Assembly (NCBI GenBank): GCA_937921835.1
Contig: CAKZVG010000047.1
Coordinates: 1 to 10,596, forward strand
Reading direction: 5' to 3'
Source: an uncultured Bryobacteraceae bacterium
Lineage (GTDB): Bacteria > Acidobacteriota > Terriglobia > Bryobacterales > Bryobacteraceae
Length of the DNA: 10,596 nt
Numbering within the stretch: the stretch's first letter is position 1; each line of letters begins with the position of its first letter. Shown here piece by piece: positions 1-4,824 of the stretch. The translations under genes and the position numbers were made by a program. Below the pieces are notes generated by a model that had not been told where the DNA came from, did no database searches, and was given only the letters and a program-made list of their open reading frames with translations.

Positions 1-57
1 AGGGTGGGGGCCCGACTCGGTCCGCTCCCCCCTGGAGCCCGTCCCCCTTTCCGCCCT

Positions 58-64
58 GGAGGAA
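58..64 (+). promoter_or_regulatory. Ribosome binding site deciding the bactofilin start
   Basis: GGAGGAA lies 5 nt before the ATG at 70. This strong Shine-Dalgarno match favours ATG 70 over the in-frame upstream ATG at 4, whose extra 22 residues are Pro/Gly/Arg-rich and look like translated non-coding DNA. If the DapA-like N-terminus is real, this site was originally the initiation site of a dapA-family gene. Confidence 0.75.
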
Positions 65-69
65 ACGAG

Positions 70-132
70 ATGAAGTGGCAAGGCGTCATCCCCGCGATCA
101 TGACCCCGTTCCGCGAAGACCTGACGGTGGAT
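70..132 (+). other. DapA-family N-terminal fragment fused to bactofilin
   Basis: The first 21 codons encode a recognisable start of a DapA/NanA-type aldolase, including GVIPAI and TPF. The last part, EDLTVD (115-132), fits both that family and the beginning of a bactofilin domain, so the break lies within these 18 bases. The fragment has its own good RBS. It is either a genuine short-homology recombination product or a join made during assembly. Confidence 0.7.
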
Positions 133-465
133 GGCGAAGTCGAGGGCGCCCTGGAACTCCAGGAGCACCGTCTTACCGTGGGACCCAACGGCAAGGTCAA
201 CGCCAACGTCAAGGCCAGGGAAGTGGTCGTTCTGGGAACGATTCACGGAAACGTCGAAGTCGGCGACCGCATCGACCTGCGCAAAGACGCCAAGCTGGTC
301 GGAGACATCAAGACGGTGCGGATCGTGATCGAGGACGGCGCCTATTTCAAGGGCAGCATCGATATCGTCAAGCCCGAAGTCGCCAAGGCGCCTCCGCCCA
401 GGCCCCAGCCGGCTCCGGTGGCGGCGGTGGCGCAGGCGGGGAACGCGCCGGAAGGCAAGAAGTAG
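70..465 (+). CDS. Bactofilin (polymer-forming cytoskeletal protein) with a DapA-like N-terminus
   Basis: A 131-residue protein. Residues ~16-105 are a bactofilin domain: the run EDLTVDGEVEG, then RLTVGPNGKVNANVKAREVV, GTIHGNVEV, LRKDAKLVGDIKT and IVIEDGAYFKGSIDI are its typical beta-helix repeats. Bactofilins polymerise without nucleotide into filaments that scaffold envelope and cell-shape functions. The C-terminal ~25 residues are a disordered Pro/Ala tail ending in Lys, common in the family. What is odd is the N-terminus: instead of the usual disordered leader before the domain, it begins MKWQGVIPAIMTPFREDL, which is how DapA/dihydrodipicolinate synthase family proteins start (GVIPAI-TPF-DL-VD). 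Only ~21 residues of DapA are present, with no catalytic residues, so no lyase activity is expected. The start is fixed by a strong RBS. The next gene follows by 74 bp on the same strand. The bactofilin call is secure; whether the N-terminus is natural is not. Confidence 0.88.
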   Translation: MKWQGVIPAIMTPFREDLTVDGEVEGALELQEHRLTVGPNGKVNANVKAREVVVLGTIHGNVEVGDRIDLRKDAKLVGDIKTVRIVIEDGAYFKGSIDIVKPEVAKAPPPRPQPAPVAAVAQAGNAPEGKK

Positions 466-539
466 CCGTTCGCCCGGCCTCGCCGCCGGGGCCGCGATAC
501 CCGGGCAAGTCCAGGCGGGGGGCGCGGAGGTCAGGGAGG
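466..539 (+). other. Bactofilin-methyltransferase gap
   Basis: A 74-bp GC-rich spacer. I see only the GGAGG at 526-530 and GGGAGG at 534-539 that could serve the TTG start at 540 or 543; no promoter or terminator is evident, which fits joint transcription. Confidence 0.4.
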
Positions 540-1232
540 TTGTTGAAGGACCGTCTGAAGTCCATTCTGTTTCGCGATGCGGCGCCGCGGGAGCGCCGCC
601 GGGACGGGCTGCCCGGTGTTCCGCTTCCCGGCGGGAGCCGTTCTTCCGCCGCGCCGGTGGTGGTGCGCAACAGCCCCGGTCTGGAGCAGTTCCTCCAATC
701 CCTGCGCGGACGCGAGGGACTCTCGGTTCTCGACTTCGGCGGCGCCAACCAGGCCAACATCAGTTTCCTCACCGGTCTCGGCCACCGCATCTGCTCGGAA
801 GATTTTCTGCGCGCCCTTGATGCCGTGTTCGGACCCGACCCGGCGGCTCACTCCGACCCGCGGCGGATGCAGGAGTTCTTCCGCGAGAACCTGGCCCTGC
901 CGCCGGCGTCCTTTGATGGCGCTCTGGTTTGGGATGCGCTTCAGTTCCTTGGTCCGGGGATGCTCGAAGCCACCGTTACCCAGATCCACCGCCTGCTGCG
1001 CCGCGACGCGTATGTGCTCGCGTTCTTTCAGGCCAGTGAGAAGATGCCGGAAGCGCCAGCCTGTTCCTACCGTATCGCGGGCGAGAAATCGCTCCAACTC
1101 GTGCCGCGCGGCACGCGGCGCCTCGGGCAGTTTTTCAACAACCGCGCCATCGAAAAGCTTTTCCACGAGTTCCAAACCACCAAGTTTTTCCTCACGCGCG
1201 ATTCGTTGCGCGAGGTCCTGGTGAAGCGCTAG
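540..1232 (+). CDS. SAM-dependent methyltransferase-like protein
   Basis: About 230 residues. VLDFGGANQANISFL at residues ~63-77 resembles the glycine-rich SAM-binding loop (motif I) of class I methyltransferases, followed by an acidic residue at ICSED (~87-88). FDGALVWDALQFL (~125-137) and LLRRDAYVLAFF (~152-163) match the later strands, where the usual wording is a leading D-hydrophobic stretch and a carrier strand before the variable C-terminal region. The substrate cannot be read from the sequence. The open frame extends upstream over the bactofilin gene, but that part is Arg/Gly-rich shadow. There is no good ATG, so I take TTG 540, which has GGAGG at 526-530 nine bases before it; TTG 543 is equally possible. 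It follows the bactofilin by 74 bp and may share its transcript. It ends inside a hairpin shared with the convergent PIN-TRAM gene. The fold is fairly sure, the start is not. Confidence 0.72.
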   Translation: MLKDRLKSILFRDAAPRERRRDGLPGVPLPGGSRSSAAPVVVRNSPGLEQFLQSLRGREGLSVLDFGGANQANISFLTGLGHRICSEDFLRALDAVFGPDPAAHSDPRRMQEFFRENLALPPASFDGALVWDALQFLGPGMLEATVTQIHRLLRRDAYVLAFFQASEKMPEAPACSYRIAGEKSLQLVPRGTRRLGQFFNNRAIEKLFHEFQTTKFFLTRDSLREVLVKR

Positions 1233-1272
1233 CGGGCCGCCTCAGCCGCAACCGGGCGTCGCCCCCCGCTAG
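1229..1272. terminator. Hairpin over both stop codons of a convergent gene pair
   Basis: CTAGCGGG (1229-1236) and CCCGCTAG (1265-1272) form a perfect 8-bp inverted repeat. The left arm contains the methyltransferase TAG (1230-1232), the right arm contains the PIN-TRAM TAG (1271-1269 on the minus strand). A second small hairpin, GGGC-GTC-GCCC (1254-1264), abuts the right arm. There is no T-run, so a classical intrinsic terminator is not shown; it could act as a bidirectional 3' end structure. Confidence 0.5.
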
Positions 1273-2351
1273 GCTCCGGCCTGATGGCCGCCGGCGCCCG
1301 AGGAATGCTCGCGGCCGCGCTCCTGGCGCTCCCCGTGCTGCTTCTCGTAAACGGCGTGGATCCGTTCATCGAAGCGCCCGAAGATCATCTTGCCCGCGGT
1401 GGTTTGAAGGACGCTGGTGACGCTGACGTCGATGGTCTTGGAAATCATCCGCTTGGCGTTATCCACCACCACCATGGTGCCGTCGTCCAGGTAGGCCACG
1501 CCCTGGTTGTACTCCTTGCCCTCCTTCAGGATGAAGACCCGCATGGTCTCCCCGGGCAGCACGATAGGCTTGAGGGCGTTGGCCAGTTCGTTGATGTTCA
1601 GCACCTCGACGCCGTGAAGCTGGGCCACCTTGTTCAGGTTGAAATCGTTGGTGATGATCTTACAGGAGTAGGTCTTGGCCAACTCGATGAGCTTCATGTC
1701 GACGTCGCGGATCTGTGGGAAGTCGTCCTCGATGATCTGCACGTTGAGCTGGGCCATTTTTTGCAGACGTTGCAGGATGTCCAGCCCGCGCCGGCCCCGG
1801 TTGCGCTTCATGGAGTCGGCCGAGTCCGCCACAAGCTGCAATTCCCGCAGAACGAACTGTGGAATCACCAGACTGCCGTCCAGAAAGCCGGTCTCGGCGA
1901 CGTCCGCGATTCTGCCGTCGATGATGACGCTGGTGTCCAGAATTTTGAAAGTCTGCTTGGATACTTTCTCGCCCCCGAACAACCCGCCCAGAGCGGAGAG
2001 ATTTAACATGTCGCCCTTGCTGGCGCCGACCACCAGCCCCACGTAGGTCATCAGCAGCAGGACGCCCAGTTGGAGGAACGGTACGGTCGAGGAATTGCCC
2101 GGCAGAGCCTGTCCAAGCACCAGCGACATCAGGTAGGCGCCCAGAATTCCCAGCACCGAACCGATGGCGGCGCCGATCAGACGCTTCAGGCTCACTTCCT
2201 TCAGCCGGATTTCGAAGAAGACCACGGCGAGCCCGAACAGCAGCCCCACAGCCGCCGCCAGCGGGGCGCTGAGGTTGAAGGGCTGAAGAAAATACGCGGC
2301 GCACGCGGGAACAAGAACGAAGAAGACGCGTACAAGAAGAAGGTCCGTCAT
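1269..2351 (-). CDS. Membrane-anchored PIN-TRAM domain protein, YacL family
   Basis: A 360-residue protein. The N-terminus has about four hydrophobic membrane segments (residues ~3-22, 28-48, 58-80, 92-112). Then comes a PIN nuclease-like domain (~134-255), with ILDTSVIIDGRIADV giving the first acidic residue (D139), E170 in LRELQ, D218 in RDVDMK and D236 in TNDFN as the likely metal-binding acids. The C-terminal TRAM domain (~267-325), GETMRVFILKEGKEYNQG through KMIFGRF, is a predicted RNA-binding module. Length and order match Bacillus YacL-type proteins (~366 aa), whose function is not settled; a membrane-tethered RNase is the family expectation. The last ~25 residues are a charged, His/Gly-rich tail. 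Two starts are possible: ATG 2351, or GTG 2357 which overlaps the stop of a short upstream ORF. I prefer ATG because the GGGGT run sits too close to the GTG. It is tail to tail with the methyltransferase gene. Confidence 0.9.
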   Translation of the reverse strand: MTDLLLVRVFFVLVPACAAYFLQPFNLSAPLAAAVGLLFGLAVVFFEIRLKEVSLKRLIGAAIGSVLGILGAYLMSLVLGQALPGNSSTVPFLQLGVLLLMTYVGLVVGASKGDMLNLSALGGLFGGEKVSKQTFKILDTSVIIDGRIADVAETGFLDGSLVIPQFVLRELQLVADSADSMKRNRGRRGLDILQRLQKMAQLNVQIIEDDFPQIRDVDMKLIELAKTYSCKIITNDFNLNKVAQLHGVEVLNINELANALKPIVLPGETMRVFILKEGKEYNQGVAYLDDGTMVVVDNAKRMISKTIDVSVTSVLQTTAGKMIFGRFDERIHAVYEKQHGERQERGREHSSGAGGHQAGA

Positions 2352-2353
2352 AG

Positions 2354-2386
2354 TCACACCCCGTTCGCGGGTGCCTGAGTCATCAT
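2354..2386 (-). CDS. Possible 10-codon leader ORF upstream of the PIN-TRAM gene
   Basis: On the minus strand ATGATG at 2386-2381 opens a short frame encoding MMTQAPANGV and ends with TGA at 2356-2354, two bases before the PIN-TRAM ATG at 2351. GGAG (2392-2389) lies 5 nt before the second ATG. The TGA overlaps the alternative GTG start (2357), the GTGTGA arrangement that permits translational coupling. It could equally be chance; a peptide this short carries no homology evidence. Confidence 0.3.
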   Translation of the reverse strand: MMTQAPANGV

Positions 2387-2437
2387 AACTCCAAAAATCA
2401 CTAAGAGGTTCCCATTAGCCAAAAAAGCCCGCGTTCG

Positions 2438-2443
2438 AGTATA
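2438..2443 (-). promoter_or_regulatory. Possible -10 box of the PIN-TRAM gene
   Basis: TATACT on the minus strand, inside GTTATACTCG, is five of six to the TATAAT consensus, in an AT-richer patch of an otherwise GC-rich window. It would give an untranslated leader of roughly 80 nt that holds the short upstream ORF. No convincing -35 hexamer is visible at 16-18 bp spacing. Confidence 0.4.
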
Positions 2444-2560
2444 ACATCTGTTTGGATGCGGAAGATCCCGGGAGAGGACCAGCCGCAGTGCCCGCGCGGG
2501 AAATGCCGCCGCGGCGCCGGCCGCACCCAGGCGGGAAGCGCAGCCCAAGAGGGGACCCGA

Positions 2561-4036
2561 CTACCCATCCAGTCTCGGGTCCGGCACGGGGTGTCCAATC
2601 GCGAAGTGGTAGACCACCTGCTTGGGGCCGGATTCGTCGAGGCCGAGGTAGCGGTGCACCTGATCGTCAAAGAAGGCGCCGATACCCGTGCCGCGCAGCC
2701 CCAGGGCTTCCGCCGCCAGGTAGAGGCGCTGGCCGATGGCGCCCGCCTCGAAGTGAACGTAGCGGTAGCCGCGGTCTCCGTGCGCGGCGGTGGCGCGGCC
2801 AACGTCTCCGATCATGGAAAAGGCCAGGCAGGCGTTGCCCGCCAGATCCTGCCCCAGGCTGAGGCCGGCGGCGGCCACCTGCTGCCCACCCGCGCGCACC
2901 AGTTCAAGTTCGGCGCGCGCCGGCCAGTGTCGGTAGACCCCGGGGGCGACCCCCTCCACGCGGTGGGCGTAGACGTACAATTGGACAAACCGCGCGGCGA
3001 AATCGGCTTCAAGCGGCTGCGTGGCGGCCTCCAGGATAGCGGATAGCTCGGGCAGGGTCATGCCGCGCGGCCCGCCTTCGTAATCGAGAGCGGAGCGGCG
3101 GCGGCGCACTACCTCTCCGAAGCCGGATGCAGAGGCGGCGGGCGCGGGCAGGCGGAGCGCCCCGGCGCCCTCCTCCGGCGGGTCCGCCACCGGGACCGCC
3201 GCGCCCTTCAAGGGTTTGGACGCCGCGTGCACCTCCTCTAGCGGCAGGTAGCGGATCTCCTCCGGGCTGAGCCGGTTGGGTGTCCCGCCATGCCAGACCG
3301 GCTCCGCGCCGCCAGCCGGATCCACTCGCGGCGGACCATCGCACAGCGCTACCAGCAGCATGGGCCACTCATCCGCCGCCAGACCGAGCCCCCGCGCGGC
3401 TTCGTCATCCGGAAAGTGGCCCAGCGCGCAAGCGCGGCAGCCGATGGCCCGCGCCGCCAGAGCGAGCGACTGCCAGGCATGGCCGGTATCGAGCAAACAA
3501 TAACGGTAGGCCCGCGCGCGGTACTTCCACGCCTCGCGCCAGGCGATGCTGGACAGCACGAACACCACCGGCGCCGCCCCCGCGCCGGGCAGCGGATCCA
3601 ACGCCCCGGCGGCGCGCTGCTCAGCCATGTGCGAGGAGGGTCGGTAGTGGTACAACCCATCCGTCCAGCCGCGCAGCCCGCGCGTCAGGAAGTGGAATTC
3701 GGTGGGATGCAGGTTGCCGGAGGAGGGGTTGACGCGCAACGCGTAGCGGTAGCCACCGCCCGGGGCACGCTTGGAGGCGCTGATAGCGGCGGAGTAGAAA
3801 AGAAGCTGCGAGAGGAACTCAGCGCCATCCGCGGCGGTGGCTGGGCCTCGTGCGCCGAGCAGCACCTCGAGGGCGGGAATGTCGGGCGAGGGCGGACCGG
3901 CGGGCAGGTCCACCACCGGCGCGCCTTCGTAATGCCGGAACGGATCCGGCATGTTCGCCCAATCCAGGAAGTGCCGAGAGCGCCGCAGCGATTCGACGCT
4001 ATGCTTGGTGGCTTCGTGGTAGCCGCGCCAGTTCAT
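2561..4036 (-). CDS. Tandem SagB/ThcOx-type nitroreductase-family dehydrogenase
   Basis: A 491-residue protein with two nitroreductase-fold halves. The N-terminus NWRGYHEATKHS and HFLDWANMPDPFRHYEGAP (residues 2-40) is typical of SagB-type two-domain proteins. Domain 1 (~56-235) has RVNPSSGNLHPTEFHFL (101-117), the SagB version of the flavin-site loop, and LLDTGHAWQSLALAARAIGC (181-200). Domain 2 (~305-485) has FGEVVRRRRSALDYE (306-320), the Arg-rich phosphate-contact motif, and FEAGAIGQRLYLAAEALGL plus GTGIGAFFDD (449-458). The expected activity is FMN-dependent oxidation or reduction. SagB relatives oxidise azolines in thiazole/oxazole peptides, but no YcaO cyclodehydratase or precursor peptide is in view, so that role is not supported here. 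The protein has no signal peptide, so it is cytoplasmic. ATG 4036 is chosen because upstream residues in the frame run into the neighbouring gene and lack family sequence. It starts 28 bp after the DUF1326 gene, likely cotranscribed, though it has no Shine-Dalgarno. Confidence 0.85.
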   Translation of the reverse strand: MNWRGYHEATKHSVESLRRSRHFLDWANMPDPFRHYEGAPVVDLPAGPPSPDIPALEVLLGARGPATAADGAEFLSQLLFYSAAISASKRAPGGGYRYALRVNPSSGNLHPTEFHFLTRGLRGWTDGLYHYRPSSHMAEQRAAGALDPLPGAGAAPVVFVLSSIAWREAWKYRARAYRYCLLDTGHAWQSLALAARAIGCRACALGHFPDDEAARGLGLAADEWPMLLVALCDGPPRVDPAGGAEPVWHGGTPNRLSPEEIRYLPLEEVHAASKPLKGAAVPVADPPEEGAGALRLPAPAASASGFGEVVRRRRSALDYEGGPRGMTLPELSAILEAATQPLEADFAARFVQLYVYAHRVEGVAPGVYRHWPARAELELVRAGGQQVAAAGLSLGQDLAGNACLAFSMIGDVGRATAAHGDRGYRYVHFEAGAIGQRLYLAAEALGLRGTGIGAFFDDQVHRYLGLDESGPKQVVYHFAIGHPVPDPRLDG

Positions 4037-4046
4037 CGGCAGGACG

Positions 4047-4052
4047 ATTGTA
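4047..4052 (-). promoter_or_regulatory. Possible internal -10 box before the nitroreductase gene
   Basis: TACAAT on the minus strand lies 10 nt before the ATG at 4036, just past the end of the DUF1326 gene (stop at 4067-4065). A start of transcription 6-7 nt beyond it would leave only a few leader bases, which would fit the absence of a Shine-Dalgarno. The -35 region is weak, so chance is possible. Confidence 0.3.
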
Positions 4053-4064
4053 TCGCCGCCGCCG

Positions 4065-4742
4065 TCAGTCCTGAAAGTGGAACGTGCCCAGGAAAGCGCT
4101 GCGCTTGTAGGGGCTGCTCCAGGTCGAACCAAGGCCCTGTCCCGCGAAGCGATGCGCCACCGTCACCGCCGGCACGGAATACTCAAGCTTGGTCAGAGGC
4201 TCGTACCAGATCTCCTCGTTGGTGCAGATGCAATCGCTGCCGCCGATGGCGCGGGTGGCGATCTCGGCCAGGTCGCCCGCTTTGAGCGTTCCCACCGAGC
4301 TGTACATATTGCCTTCCTGGAACGTCAGGCTGATGGGGCGGTACTCGACCCGCACGATATCCTGAAGCAGGTCCTTACTCATGTGCTGCGCGAACTGGCG
4401 CAGGGCCAGGCGCTGTTCGGCGCCGGCTCGCTCGTCGATGATCAGCACCGATTTGACCGGGTAGGCCGGCCGGAAGCGGTCGCCCAGCGTGGCGCTCGCC
4501 TTGACCACGCCCACCACACCCAGCCCGTCGAGCTTCACTCCGCGCCAATTGCCTTCGGTGATCCGCCAGCCGAATACCGCCAGGTCGCCCACCAGGTCCA
4601 CCTCGCCGTTGGCAAAGCACGGGCCCGTGTAGACATCAGCCGTGCGGGCTTCGATGTAGTCGCCATGCAGGCGCGTTGTGGGGAGGCTGTTGGCGCAAGC
4701 GGCCGAGGCCAGAATCGTCACTGCAATTAGGGACTTACGCAT
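4065..4742 (-). CDS. Secreted DUF1326 domain-containing protein
   Basis: A 225-residue protein. Residues 1-~20 (MRKSLIAVTILASAACANSL) are a signal peptide; SAAC at 13-16 resembles a lipobox but lacks the usual Leu at -3, so either a lipoprotein or a plain secreted protein is possible. The mature part carries the DUF1326 pattern: HGDYIEARTADVYTGPC (26-42), FANGEVDLVGDLAVFGWRI, WRGVKLDGLGVVGVV, YPVKSVLIIDERA and a C-terminal strand-rich region. Cysteines at 42, 171 and 173 (a Cys-x-Cys) are candidate metal ligands. The function of the family is not firmly known; no catalytic motif is visible. ATG 4742 is well supported by GGAGGA 8 nt upstream and a perfect -10 box. It is the first gene of a probable two-gene unit with the nitroreductase, and it diverges from the sulfatase gene. 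Confidence 0.82.
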   Translation of the reverse strand: MRKSLIAVTILASAACANSLPTTRLHGDYIEARTADVYTGPCFANGEVDLVGDLAVFGWRITEGNWRGVKLDGLGVVGVVKASATLGDRFRPAYPVKSVLIIDERAGAEQRLALRQFAQHMSKDLLQDIVRVEYRPISLTFQEGNMYSSVGTLKAGDLAEIATRAIGGSDCICTNEEIWYEPLTKLEYSVPAVTVAHRFAGQGLGSTWSSPYKRSAFLGTFHFQD

Positions 4743-4750
4743 CCTCTGAA

Positions 4751-4756
4751 TCCTCC
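4751..4756 (-). promoter_or_regulatory. Ribosome binding site of the DUF1326 gene
   Basis: GGAGGA on the minus strand, 8 nt before the ATG at 4742-4740. It fixes this start and shows that this gene uses ordinary Shine-Dalgarno initiation, unlike the divergent sulfatase. Confidence 0.75.
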
Positions 4757-4785
4757 AGTCTTGGTACAGTTACCCAGATGACCTC

Positions 4786-4816
4786 ATTATACCCCCGCGC
4801 GCGCCAGCGCATACAA
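4786..4816 (-). promoter_or_regulatory. Promoter of the DUF1326 gene
   Basis: A perfect TATAAT (minus strand, 4791-4786) with a weak TTGTAT -35 (4816-4811) at 19 bp spacing. Transcription would begin near 4779, leaving a leader of about 37 nt that includes the Shine-Dalgarno. The -35 overlaps the -10 box of the opposite sulfatase promoter. Confidence 0.55.
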
Positions 4817-4817
4817 T
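4812..4817 (+). promoter_or_regulatory. -10 box of the sulfatase gene, leaderless type
   Basis: TACAAT ends 7 nt before the ATG at 4825, so transcription should start at or next to the ATG. GGGGG at 4819-4823 is only 1 nt from the ATG and too close to act as a Shine-Dalgarno. No good -35 is seen. Confidence 0.45.
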
Positions 4818-4824
4818 AGGGGGC

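Noticed and set aside
75..539. Upstream extension of the methyltransferase frame over the bactofilin gene
   Set aside because: The translation is an Arg/Gly/Gln-rich run with no domain, lying in another frame of a clear bactofilin gene.
1284..2006. A plus-strand frame of 240 codons opposite the PIN-TRAM gene
   Set aside because: It is the Val/Leu/His/Asp-rich mirror of the PIN-TRAM coding sequence, with no domain of its own.
2421..2426. A six-A run (six T on the minus strand) between the PIN-TRAM gene and its likely promoter
   Set aside because: It could be a terminator tail or attenuator, but no stable hairpin precedes it on the minus strand.
2491..2500. The palindrome CCCGCGCGGG downstream of the nitroreductase stop
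   Set aside because: It is short, has no T-run on either side, and GC-rich self-complementary decamers are expected by chance here; not enough for a terminator call.
3290..4285. A 331-codon plus-strand frame opposite the nitroreductase and the DUF1326 gene end
   Set aside because: It spans two real genes on the other strand and encodes Arg/Ala-rich sequence without motifs.
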